Made by a program: the position numbers and the translations under genes
Part shown: piece after piece, positions 43,335-52,775 of the stretch
Layout: every line of letters begins with the position of its first letter
Numbering within the stretch: position 1 is the first letter of the stretch
The notes under the pieces: model-generated
Databases searched by the model: none
What the model was told of the DNA's origin: nothing
Seen by the model: the letters and a program-made list of their open reading frames with translations, nothing else
Source of the DNA: Tritrichomonas musculus
Taxonomy: Eukaryota; Parabasalia; Tritrichomonadida; Tritrichomonadidae
Reading direction: 5' to 3'
DNA length: 64,000 nt
Assembly: GCA_039105265.1 (NCBI GenBank)
Contig: JAPFFF010000001.1
Location: 6,014,001-6,078,000, forward strand

Positions 43335-46300
43335 TCATAAGGAGATTGTCAGCTTTCTTGTTTCTTTATCTGCTGAATTCAGTTTATTGTCTTTCATGTA
43401 TTTGTACATATAGCTTCCAATCGTTTGCTCATCATTCATTATATTGATATTTCTAAACACAGGAGGGAAATTAATCAAATCATTGATTTTATTCTTTGGA
43501 CATCTCAATTTGACTTCAGCTTTGAATATAAACTCAGGGTTTGCATCAAATCGTTTCTTTGATTGAATGATATTCATTGCAGCATTGAGAACCTTTTCAT
43601 TCTTGTTTCCATCTTCATCATAAACATCAAAGCGTTTTATAAATGAACCAGGCATGTACATGCCTCCGTGATAAGGATTAAATGAATGTTTTACTGAACT
43701 GAATGATGAAGGATATAATGAATTGAAATCAATACCAGCAACGTGTGAAACTGTGTTTGAAGTGTCATAGCTGATGATTCTGTCATTGACAGCATCATAT
43801 TTGAGTTTATTGATTAATGTTTGACCTCTGATGTTCACACGATGAAGAACATTCGATAACCCTCCCGTTATGTTCTCCCTCAAATTGTAGTATTCTTTTT
43901 CATCAGTTATGAGTGTTGGCAGGTGATGGAGCTTGCAGAATTTCTTCAATTGTATTTTGGTTCTTGTTATCTTATCATCATCACGTTGTCTCAAACGATT
44001 ACATTCAGCGCAAGCCAACAAACAATTGTCAATCTGATGTCCTTTGTTGTTATCTATTCGGTCAAGTGTCGGTTTGTTGGTATGAGTAAAGTGTTCACCA
44101 CACAAATGACATTTACCTGTTTCATTTGATTCATACAATTTCATGAAAGCATCAAAATCCTTTTCACTAACACATTTTGATATATCACGTTGATTTTGGT
44201 TCATCTGATTGTGTTTCATATCTTGTTTTCGATAGTTATCACATTTATTTAACCACCATTTCATTGTTGGTTTAAATGTATTTGATTTATTGATGATTTC
44301 ATAGTCGTTCTTCGGGTTGAAATCTTTGTAAGCGAGAGCATATTTGATACATGATGCGTTCTTTGACAATGAAAGATTGTTAATCAAATCAACTTTATAT
44401 TCAGCATTCATTTGAATAAGGTTGTCAATAGGTTTAATCATCATTTCAGCATCATTGTCATTGTATGATAACAAATAATCCCAACGTGTTGCAAACCTCT
44501 TTGAATCAATCAAATACTCTGCATAATCAGCTTTCGTTAATGGATTCTTTTGATTGAGATAGCTATAGAAGTCGGTATATTTGAAAGGTTCGCTCTTTGA
44601 TAACACTTCATTATAATTTTCATTGTTGATTGCTTCATAAGGAAATACACCTTTCGAACTGTTAGATATACCACCAAAATCAATTCCAAACTGTTTGAGT
44701 GTTCCTCCAGCAACAAATGCTTGTGCGTCAATGAATCGTAATCGAATAGGATACTTTGATGATTTCAATATGAATTGTTTCAATGATGTAGCAGTTCCAA
44801 TCATTCCGCTATCGATTGACCAATGATTTTTAATCAATTGCTCTTTGAATAAGTTTGAATCAAATCGTGATGAATTAAAACCGAACACTGTTATTGTTTT
44901 CAGTGATATATCTATTTTATTAAGTTCTTCTTCTGATTTATCTTTGATGATTGATTTTAAATGATTCAACTTATCAACATACACATCACAGCCAACAACA
45001 AATAGCCAGTCAATCCATTTGGCAATGAATTCATTTGTTCGTATGTCAAAGTTCTTTGTTATCAATCCTTTATCAAGCTTCACACATGATGAAACACTCA
45101 AAGGAATCAATCGAGAATTGATAACTGATTTATCACTGACTTTCTTTTCAATCTTTTGCTCCATTGTTTCAAAATCATAAGTGATATAATGAATTGTTGG
45201 CTTCCATTCAAGTTCATATGAAAGACAATACAAATAAACAGTATTGTTTAAAATGTGTGGACAATATGGTAAAGCTTCTCGTGAAGGAATGAAATCCTTT
45301 TTGAATTTACCTCCTAGCTTCTCACATTTATCTACATGTCTGTTGAATCTGTCAATATTGTGATTTCCTTTGTGAATGTATGAACCACAATGAGGGCATA
45401 TATGAATATTTGTTAATGCTACAGCATTGATGATGTACATGATGTGAATTATCTTATCCTTTGAATACAACAGGGCTGAAAACGTTTTATTGTTATCGTC
45501 AGTGTTATGCCATTGTTCTTGCAAATCGAAAAAGCCTTTTTTATCTGTTTCAGTTTGGTTGTATTCATAGATGTTGACATTGATGTTATGCTTCTTGGCT
45601 GATTCCTTCATTTCTTCAATCGTGATACCTTTGAACGAGTTGATTAATTGATTTGCTTCTTTTGTAGGTTTAGTTGAATAAGTTATTCCATGGTCTTCAC
45701 ATAATATTTTCTTTGCTGCTTTGGTTCTGTTGGATGTATTATATTTTGTTTTCTTTTCATCTTTGTTTTGATTTGTTAGTTCAGGAAACAAACAATCATC
45801 AACGTTATCAATAATGATATATTTATTTTTGCCAAACAATTCTGAAACTTCATCAATCTTACCCGTTATCTTAACTACACGAGAGATTGTAAACGAAACA
45901 GACCAAACGATACACAATTTGATGTTTGAAGCCGTGGTTTCATATTCATGAATCTTTGATTCAATATACAGTTTAACTTTGTCAATATCTTTGCTCTCTC
46001 TGACAATTATTGGAATTGATGATTTATAATTCTTCCAATTAATGTCACTTGCCTCATATGTATATCTTTCGTTTTCGTTCTTAGGGGGTATCTCAAATAT
46101 ACCAGTCAATTGAAAATATATTTTGAACGGTTTCACTTCTTGTTTAAATACAGTTTCAGTCAAATATTCATTGATGTCTTCAATTGATGAAACTCCGTTT
46201 TTGTAATATATTTTGATTGGTTCTTTGCTGTCTTCATCTAATCGTTCAACCTTTTCACTATCATTTGGGTATTGGTCAATGAAATGACTACATGCTTCAA

Positions 46301-46861
46301 CTGCTTCATCAAAGTTCTCAGGTTCATTGATTATGAAATATGAGTCATGTTTTGAATGAACACCTTTATAGCCAATTTTTTTGAGATATATTCAATTAAT
46401 TCAGTGTTTTCATTGTTAAATCGAATGTCTTCATATCGTTGAGGCTGTTTGTTTGTCTTTGGTGGTAATGGTCTCAATAATATATTTTCAGATTTAATTA
46501 ATTGAAGGGCTTTGTTGAGTGCATCATGAGCAATTTTGATGTTGTCCTCGATTTGTTTTTGTTCATCATCTTGTTCTTCTTCTTCAAATTGTTCCTCTTC
46601 CTCTTCTTGTTCTTCTGCTTCTTTCTTCATTCTATTGACGAAAGCTAATATTGTTGCATCATTGATTGAGTTGCCTTCATGTTCTCTAAAACCGTATGAA
46701 TTCAAATAGTTTTCTAAGATTGATTGGAAATGTTTAACATCATAATCACTAGGTTTAGATGTTGACAAACGAGGTTTTAATTGAAGTTCATTATTGATAA
46801 ACCTTATTTGTTCAATAACAAATGATTTGGTATATTTTTGATAGTAATAACGAGAACTCAT
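43335..46861 (-). pseudogene. Protein-primed family-B DNA polymerase of element B with an HNH-type module, broken
   Basis: The large piece shows an exonuclease motif (YITYDFETMEQ), a thumb-side region with SYNDNDAEMMIKPI (Exo III-like) and polymerase motif A (AGIDFNSLYPSS). Between exonuclease and motif A is a CHLCGEHF, LDRIDNNKGH, CLLACAECNRLR block, which is an HNH/zinc-type module not seen in the polymerase of element C. Upstream is an acidic, Glu-rich N-terminal segment. The polymerase would replicate the element from a terminal protein. The gene is broken and incomplete. Confidence 0.78.
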
Positions 46862-46947
46862 TTATGATATAATTAAAAAATCAAATTATTTGAAATTTGA
46901 AAAATGTTAAATCAAAAAAAATAATTCAGGTTTTTTATTTCATTGAA

Positions 46948-47475
46948 ATGACAGAATTAATAGAAATATTGAAACATGTTGATGCAATCCGTCATTTGTT
47001 GACGATATTGATTGCTAAATCAGATGACCATGAAGCTTTCAGGAACCTTGTGAATGAAGGAACGGAGTTCCCTTTTGCAAAGCAAAATGTTTCAATTGAC
47101 AATGACAATAATGATTCATCATCAGATGATGAAAATATGCCCCATTTCTCTGAACAAAATAGTTTATTGAATGATATAACACCAAAAAGTGATAAACCAA
47201 AACGTTCCTTATTCAATTCATCAAAGTTCTTAAACGCTCATGACCGTGAATTAGCTCTGCAGTTCCTTGATGAAGAACGAATGAATGAAATTAATAAGTT
47301 GCCAGCACATAAACAAGCATCATACACAAAACTATTAATCAAAAAGCATTTAAACATAGATATATCAACGTACATGGTTAACAAGATTCTCACATTGAAA
47401 AGGCAACAGACTCATGACAATGATGACAATGATAACAATAACAATAACAATCAAAGAAGACCACAATTGATTTGA
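46948..47475 (+). CDS. Small acidic protein of element B (175 aa)
   Basis: The open frame extends upstream, but the ATG at 46948 (MTELIEILKHV) is the natural start and sits just behind an AT-rich box (TTTTTTATTTC). The protein has a helical N-terminus, a Ser/Asp-rich acidic linker, a helical domain (FLNAHDRELALQFLDEERM, then HKQASYTKLLIKKHLNIDI) and an Asn/Asp-rich tail. No family recognised. It is divergent from the polymerase gene. Confidence 0.55.
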   Translation: MTELIEILKHVDAIRHLLTILIAKSDDHEAFRNLVNEGTEFPFAKQNVSIDNDNNDSSSDDENMPHFSEQNSLLNDITPKSDKPKRSLFNSSKFLNAHDRELALQFLDEERMNEINKLPAHKQASYTKLLIKKHLNIDISTYMVNKILTLKRQQTHDNDDNDNNNNNNQRRPQLI

Positions 47476-47512
47476 ATTCATTGAATCATTTGAAGTTTTA
47501 TTTTTGGTTTAA

Positions 47513-47758
47513 ATGAATAGTGCCATTAATGGCTTGAGTTGTGATTCTTCAGCTTTACACGCTCAGTTTAGAAGGGTAAAGGATAAGATATTCAATGAAT
47601 GCATGAATTCTGAAGATGATGCATTAAACGGAAAGTTTGATAAGATGATTCACACATTGTCAATATATAAACAACTATTTAATGATATTGAATCAATCAA
47701 AATACAATTGAGGTCTATTGATGAACGTATCAAATCAGCTGAACAGTTGTCTTTGTAA
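47513..47758 (+). CDS. Small helical protein of element B (81 aa)
   Basis: ATG start preceded by TTTTATTTTTGG. The protein is mostly helical with a coiled-coil-like end (FNDIESIKIQLRSIDERIKS). No family recognised. It is followed by a spacer repeated after the next gene. Confidence 0.5.
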   Translation: MNSAINGLSCDSSALHAQFRRVKDKIFNECMNSEDDALNGKFDKMIHTLSIYKQLFNDIESIKIQLRSIDERIKSAEQLSL

Positions 47759-47800
47759 ATGATTCAATGAATGACTCATCATTAATGTTGTTTTATTTTT
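47756..47800 (+). repeat. Intergenic direct repeat, copy 1
   Basis: TAAATGATTCAATGAATG, then RCTCATCRTTAAT and a TTTTATTTTT box. The same module follows the next gene at 48470-48514. It includes the stop codon of the preceding gene and the putative promoter of the following one. Confidence 0.8.
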
Positions 47801-47830
47801 TGATTTTAATTTTTTTTTATTTTCATTAAA

Positions 47831-48472
47831 ATGAGTCAACCAGTTGAACAAGCTAACAATGAACCAGTTGTTGAATTTGTTCCATTGCTCAACTTTGAAG
47901 ATGATTATGAAATATTGAATCAATGTCCTTTCACTATTAGAAAGAAATCAAATAAAAGAGTATTGAAAGAAAGTATACATAAAGTAAATGGATATGTAGA
48001 TGTTTGTTTGAATCAAAAATCATATAAAAAACATCGTTTAATAGCTCTTCAATTTCTTCCAAATGATGACCCAATTAATAATGATGTCATTGACCACATC
48101 AATCACGATAAGACTGATTATCATTTGGATAACCTCAGATGGTGTTCTCAGTCAGATAATTGTATGAATAAATCATCAAATAGAGGAATTCAATACGAAT
48201 TCATTGATGACATTCCTGATGATGCAATGATGATTGATTTCTATGAAACAAAGACAGAAAGAAAAGAATTTGAACCAAACAAATACTATTATTATCATGA
48301 TGAAACCAATAATGAAGATGTATTTTATGGAAAAATCACTGATAATCTTTATAAAGTATTACATCATAATATAGCAAGAGGAGGAAGCAATTATGTTGCT
48401 TTGAATGATACAACAAATAAAAAAATCACCGTATATATCAATCGATTCAAATATCAACATGATTTGCTTTAA
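47831..48472 (+). CDS. HNH endonuclease of element B (213 aa)
   Basis: ATG start. A basic region and the motif HRLIALQFLPNDDP, then VIDHINHDKTDYHLDNLRWC and SQSDNCMNKS match the HNH_3 homing-type nuclease fold (HRLVA..FIPNP, V.HIDGNK.NN...NL.W.T..EN). An acidic N-terminus and a C-terminal region of unknown fold (EDVFYGKITDNLYKVL) surround it. Such nucleases are common in large DNA viruses and phages as mobile genes. It lies between two copies of a spacer repeat, which may mean gene-cassette gain. Confidence 0.75.
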   Translation: MSQPVEQANNEPVVEFVPLLNFEDDYEILNQCPFTIRKKSNKRVLKESIHKVNGYVDVCLNQKSYKKHRLIALQFLPNDDPINNDVIDHINHDKTDYHLDNLRWCSQSDNCMNKSSNRGIQYEFIDDIPDDAMMIDFYETKTERKEFEPNKYYYYHDETNNEDVFYGKITDNLYKVLHHNIARGGSNYVALNDTTNKKITVYINRFKYQHDLL

Positions 48473-48514
48473 ATGATTCAATGAATGGCTCATCGTTAAT
48501 TGGTTTTATTTTTG
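48470..48514 (+). repeat. Intergenic direct repeat, copy 2
   Basis: Second copy of the module at 47756-47800, differing at a few positions, again spanning the stop codon of one gene and the TTTTATTTTT box before the next ATG at 48520. Confidence 0.8.
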
Positions 48515-48519
48515 TTTAA

Positions 48520-49094
48520 ATGAGTTTAAATCGTGCCCGAATTCTTTCATCAGAAAATGATGCATCTGTCAAAACAGAGCAGAACACAAACATTAATATA
48601 AACATCAAACCAAACAACCACAACCAGTTGAATATCCATCAGTTCAACCATTACCACAAACATCTCAAGCCACAAATTTTACTATACCTCAGATGAATGG
48701 AGTATATCAATCACAGCATCCAACAAACAACGTTTCTCTAGAAAGAGGTATCAGTGATATTGGAGCTGATATAACAGAACTTGAAACCAAAAACAAATTC
48801 CTTGAGATATTGTTATCAATCTATGAAACAAATCCGATAAAAGTCAATGATTTATTGATTTGTCATTCAAATACATTAATGGAGCTCATCAAATTACTAA
48901 CACAAGCTGATAAAGTTGAATTAATTGTTAATGATGATTGTGTGTGCAATGGTTGCGTTTCTCGTTCCAAATATCTTTTAATTGATAGGATATTGGTGTA
49001 CAAAAATAATGAATCAAATGACTTGAAATACAAATATAATAGCATTTATACAGAACTCATTAGACACAACATTTCATTAAAAACATGTATTTAA
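48520..49094 (+). pseudogene. Small Asn/Gln-rich gene of element B, broken
   Basis: Follows the repeated promoter-like module. The 5' part is rich in Asn, Gln and Lys. The 3' part (48693-49094) is a helical 130-residue stretch with CVCNGC (possible metal site). No family recognised. The gene is broken. Confidence 0.45.
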
Positions 49095-49104
49095 AAACTA
49101 ATAA

Positions 49105-49236
49105 ATGATATATGAAATATTAGTTGTTTCATTATTAACAGGTTTATTTTTAGTGAAGATTGTTGAACTATCATTAATGATGCCAGACAAAGAACCAGAA
49201 CTCAGTGAAGAGATAAGAACAAAAATGTATTCATGA
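49105..49236 (+). CDS. Small membrane protein of element B (43 aa)
   Basis: A short frame from ATG with one N-terminal hydrophobic helix (ILVVSLLTGLFLVKIVEL) and a charged tail (DKEPELSEEIRTK). It sits just before the ATPase gene. Small single-span proteins are frequent in Polintons and related viruses. Its size keeps confidence moderate. Confidence 0.45.
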   Translation: MIYEILVVSLLTGLFLVKIVELSLMMPDKEPELSEEIRTKMYS

Positions 49237-49260
49237 AGAGCTTTAACGAAAACTAAAGAA

Positions 49261-50175
49261 ATGAAACGTTTCATGAAACCTACGCACTTTAATTATAGTG
49301 AGATTTTATTCTCTAGTGGCTCTGATTATGATGATGACCAAATGAGTTTTGCATTTGAATATGAATCATTCAAGCCAACTGTTAATGAAACAACATTTAA
49401 TATTGATGATGAGATGAATAAAGCATATCAACGCAATGAATCAAAAATAAAAAATGAATCAATCAGACCAATCGCAAACGGTATATATTCATACTACAAT
49501 TCATTGAACATATTCGTTGGTCAGCAAGGCAAAGGAAAGAGTCATATAATGCTACGAGATGTTATTCAAATGTCTCGAATGAAGAACGCTGGCTTTCATT
49601 TAATTGTTTATGTATCACGAAACGGAACAATCAATGATGCTACATTCGAAAGTCAATGCGAATTGATACAGCTACCAATAAAAACTGTTGCTGACAACAA
49701 TGCTGAAGAATATATTAAACAACTTGATTTATATAAAGAATTGTATAACAAATATTCATCAACACCAAAAATAGCAATCGATGAAAAGAAGCTGAATGAA
49801 ATGTTTGAGTTTCTTCATATCAATAAACTAGGACAACCGAATAAACCGCTAAATACAATCTTTCTTTGTGAAGACTTCTTGAAATCGAAACTAATTAAAT
49901 CTTCCTATTTTATCAATACCATTAGTCAGCTTCGACACAAGAATTTAATAATATTCGTAAACATCCAGTTCTTCAAAGCTTTAACAACTGAATGGAAAAA
50001 TAATTCGACATCATTCTTCATCTTTAGTGGTTATTCACGACAGAAACTTGGTTACATATATCAACAAGTTCCATTCCCAATAGAATTTGAAGAGCTATGG
50101 AATCGATACAGAACAATGAAAGCACATCAATTCGTTTTAGTCAATGTTCGAACTAATAACCTTTCATTCATCTAA
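49261..50175 (+). CDS. FtsK/HerA-type packaging ATPase of element B (304 aa)
   Basis: ATG start. Walker A is GQQGKGKS (about residue 88) and the Walker B-like strand is NTIFLCEDF. A C-terminal block with INTISQLRHKNLIIFVNIQF is typical of the A32/Polinton-type genome-packaging ATPases, where a polar residue senses hydrolysis after the fourth strand. It would pump element DNA into a capsid. It converges with the next gene and overlaps it by 12 bp; the same arrangement is seen in remnant A. The frame is intact. Confidence 0.82.
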   Translation: MKRFMKPTHFNYSEILFSSGSDYDDDQMSFAFEYESFKPTVNETTFNIDDEMNKAYQRNESKIKNESIRPIANGIYSYYNSLNIFVGQQGKGKSHIMLRDVIQMSRMKNAGFHLIVYVSRNGTINDATFESQCELIQLPIKTVADNNAEEYIKQLDLYKELYNKYSSTPKIAIDEKKLNEMFEFLHINKLGQPNKPLNTIFLCEDFLKSKLIKSSYFINTISQLRHKNLIIFVNIQFFKALTTEWKNNSTSFFIFSGYSRQKLGYIYQQVPFPIEFEELWNRYRTMKAHQFVLVNVRTNNLSFI

Positions 50176-50622
50176 TACAATTTGTTGTTGAACACCAACA
50201 AACAGTTGAGGTGTATTGATATTATATTTTTGTCTCATCTGTTCAATGAGTTCCTTTGTTTTCTTATCTGTTGCCTTTCTGATACTGTAATTATAATATT
50301 TGTATTCTTTAAATGATTGTTCTTCATTTGAACCTTCAACAAAGAACTCAATTGATGTTGTTGATATCCTTCTTCGAACATTTGATGTCAATGTTATATA
50401 TTCGAGACCGAGGTCGAATATCTTGTCATGATAGAATCGTTTGAATTCATTGTCTTTGTTCTTCAATGATATGTATATCACTTTAGATTTATAAGCAGCC
50501 TTTCCACAAGGTATTGGATATCTATCACACAGAATTGAGAAATCACATTGTTTGAACTTCTCTGATTCATCCAACATATCAATCAATGAATTGATGTAAT
50601 CATAAACCTTTGGTGTTGACAT
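50164..50622 (-). CDS. Conserved Polinton protein of unknown role (element B copy, 152 aa)
   Basis: Homologous to 42579-43058 throughout. Key shared parts are CDFSILCDRYP, LTSNVRRRIS, EFFVEG and YYNYSI. There is no His-Cys protease motif, so it is not obviously the adenovirus-type protease. Its 3' end overlaps the ATPase gene tail to tail. Confidence 0.65.
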   Translation of the reverse strand: MSTPKVYDYINSLIDMLDESEKFKQCDFSILCDRYPIPCGKAAYKSKVIYISLKNKDNEFKRFYHDKIFDLGLEYITLTSNVRRRISTTSIEFFVEGSNEEQSFKEYKYYNYSIRKATDKKTKELIEQMRQKYNINTPQLFVGVQQQIVLDE

Positions 50623-50666
50623 GTCTTTATCATGAAATTAAAAAATAAAAAACGTCATTGAAGACA

Positions 50667-50695
50667 TTTTGCGAAGCAAAAGGGGACATAGTCCC
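50667..50695. promoter_or_regulatory. Two adjacent small hairpins
   Basis: TTTTGC-GAA-GCAAAA (50667-50681) is followed directly by GGGAC-ATA-GTCCC (50683-50695). They lie 45 bp upstream of the ATG of the minus-strand gene at 50622. They could be a protein-binding or processing site; the role is unknown. Confidence 0.5.
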
Positions 50696-51359
50696 TTCAA
50701 CAACCTCAAAACCAAAGTTCATCAACTTGAGAATGAATTGAACTCATTAAACAGCTCTTCATAAACCTTACATCATCAATGACATCAATCTTTTATTTTT
50801 GGTCATTTATTCAAATGTGTCTACCCGATTTTTGAATGAAATGGGGAGTAATTTTAAAAAAGTGGCGAATTTTTGAGTCATGGCGCTGATGTTTGGGGTC
50901 TGTAAATCCTATGACGAGAGGGTCATTTTTATCTGACCTCCACAAAAATAAAACATAAATAAAACAATTCATTTATAAATCTTCTTCTTCATATTCAGAT
51001 TCATTTGTGTATGTGTTTTGTTTTATCAATTGCCTTAAATTCACATCATTCAACGTCAACGCCACTCGTTTTTTAGAATTACTATCAGGAATCATTTCAA
51101 AACACTTCGATTTGCTATTAGTTTTGTGGTATACTTCTTTAACAAAGCCATTTGGATGTTCTGGATATATCTTGTCCCAACTTCTTTCGCTTGGTCTTGG
51201 ATGGTATTCCTCGGGTATGTAAAAAGTTAGATATGGTAGTGGGTGTTTCACACCACACTACACACATGAAACTTACACTTTTGGTCGTTTTTCGTTATGA
51301 AAATTAATTTTGGTCTCGCCAAAAGAAATGTCATGATTTACGTCTCGTGGCGCGTATTT
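50696..51359. other. Poorly resolved stretch of element B
   Basis: Contains a 92-codon minus-strand frame (50973-51251) that has protein-like composition (FYIPEEYHPRPSERSWDKIYP) but opens at GTG with no good ATG. It may be a gene fragment. Nothing else is recognisable. Confidence 0.35.
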
Positions 51360-51470
51360 TTAATGTATAACCTCGATGTCAGAGCTGTTGGTGATGATTT
51401 CATGTGTTGCTATCATAAATGATAACGCACCACCAATAACAATGAATGAAATATAATTTATTGATATCAT
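51360..51470 (-). CDS. Possible small membrane protein of element B (36 aa)
   Basis: From an ATG at 51470 a short frame with a hydrophobic helix (YISFIVIGGALSFMI) and polar tail. It is divergent from the gene at 51473, with only two bases between the ATGs. Short, so uncertain. Confidence 0.35.
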   Translation of the reverse strand: MISINYISFIVIGGALSFMIATHEIITNSSDIEVIH

Positions 51471-51472
51471 AA

Positions 51473-51736
51473 ATGAAACGCTTAACTGACCCAATCGATT
51501 ACACACCAATACCAAAAGAATACGAGCGAATCGAATTAATTTATTTTCAACCATTGAGTGTTCTGTTGAAACGAGATGATAAGACATTGAGTCAACAAAT
51601 GAAGAAGCTGAAAGAAGAGACAAAAATAAAAATGTTCACTGATGAAACGTTTAATATTGATGAGTATATAATAGATGAATGTTGTAATGGTCGAACATAT
51701 AGATTGATTTATAACCCAATCAAAAATAATAAATGA
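51473..51736 (+). CDS. Small protein of element B (87 aa)
   Basis: ATG start. The N-terminal DYTPIPKEYERIELIYF resembles the start of the short gene at 55366 in element C (TTPIPIEYAYFLE), which supports both as real. The remainder is helical and charged. Role unknown. Confidence 0.5.
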   Translation: MKRLTDPIDYTPIPKEYERIELIYFQPLSVLLKRDDKTLSQQMKKLKEETKIKMFTDETFNIDEYIIDECCNGRTYRLIYNPIKNNK

Positions 51737-51747
51737 TTTTTTTATTG

Positions 51748-51996
51748 ATGTCTAAAATGACTGAAAATAATAAATTAGATTTAAATCAATTCAATCAAAC
51801 ACCTATTATTAAATCATTATCAAAATCGAAATCATCAGAGAATCTACAAAAAATAGAAGTTAAACGTGGAAGAAAAAGCAAATACGCTAATGATGAAGAG
51901 AGAAAGGAAGCAAGGAAAAGACAACAGAAAGAATATCGTCAACGTAAAAAAAATGAATTGATAGAAATGAAGAAACAAATTGAAGAACATAAATAA
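51748..51996 (+). CDS. Small basic protein of element B (82 aa)
   Basis: Starts at the ATG at 51748 (MSKMTENNK) or 51757. The C-terminal half is strongly basic (KRGRKSKYANDEERKEARKR) and then helical, like a bZIP basic region without a full zipper. The RGRK motif could bind AT-rich DNA. Perhaps a DNA-condensing or regulatory protein. Confidence 0.5.
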   Translation: MSKMTENNKLDLNQFNQTPIIKSLSKSKSSENLQKIEVKRGRKSKYANDEERKEARKRQQKEYRQRKKNELIEMKKQIEEHK

Positions 51997-51998
51997 AT

Positions 51999-52757
51999 TT
52001 ATTTACTTATGATATCTCCAACGTTTGCATCAGTTGATGGTTTGATTTTGATTGTGATGAATAACGGACTCATTAGTTTAATTGGCTGATACATAAAATC
52101 AACGAGACGCATTTCAAGATATTTTAATGAATCGCTATTAGTTTTTATTTTTATTGGCTTTGTCTGGTCATAGTTAACAATAAGTGGAGCTTGATTTAAA
52201 ATCATTGAATCAATGTTTGCAATAACTGATGGTGTGTATTCCTTTTCACCAATTGAACTATAAACTGGCTGACCCTGTAGTGAGACAAGATATAATTTAT
52301 TTGCATAATTTAAAACTGGTAAATCATGAATTATGTATGGAGTGTTATTTTTGATTTCAATTGGTAGTGTAGTGTTATATAATCCAGTTAATAGTTGTAT
52401 TCGATGACTGACGGATTTAATTGTGATATCTTTTGTTGAAAGCATGGTTATTGTATTGTCAGCGTTTACACTAAATGTTATAATATTAACACATTCATCA
52501 TTTTTCATCTGTGTTGAATTCATTTTTTTAATTAATTCTTTGATTTCATATGAATATTTATTTTCAAATGTTATTTTTATTAATTGTTTTTCATCATCAA
52601 TGAATTCAAAAGTGTCATCAGTCGTTGAATATAAAATATTTGACATTGTGTTAATGGACGAAATATAATATTTGATATAACTACATTTCCATGGAATGTC
52701 AATGTTTAATGATACTGTGCTATAATCAGACGGTTTCGAATGAACAGAATATAACAT
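51999..52757 (-). CDS. Capsid-like protein of element B, possible penton (252 aa)
   Basis: Homologous over its length to 60232-60963 of element C (MLYSV.S.P..Y.TV.LNIDIPWKC, LP.L..ANKLYLVSLQG, YTPS.IANID, KYLEMRLVDFM.QP, SPLFIT.KIKP). Length and beta-rich alternation suit the single-jelly-roll minor capsid protein of Polintons, but this is inferred. Divergent from the fibre-like gene with an 18-bp spacer. Confidence 0.6.
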   Translation of the reverse strand: MLYSVHSKPSDYSTVSLNIDIPWKCSYIKYYISSINTMSNILYSTTDDTFEFIDDEKQLIKITFENKYSYEIKELIKKMNSTQMKNDECVNIITFSVNADNTITMLSTKDITIKSVSHRIQLLTGLYNTTLPIEIKNNTPYIIHDLPVLNYANKLYLVSLQGQPVYSSIGEKEYTPSVIANIDSMILNQAPLIVNYDQTKPIKIKTNSDSLKYLEMRLVDFMYQPIKLMSPLFITIKIKPSTDANVGDIISK

Positions 52758-52775
52758 AATTTAATAATGAATAAA
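52758..52775. promoter_or_regulatory. 18-bp divergent spacer, element B
   Basis: AATTTAATAATGAATAAA separates the ATG of the capsid-like gene from the ATG of the fibre-like gene (52776). Element C has an 18-bp spacer of similar sequence at the same place. It probably serves both genes. Confidence 0.65.
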
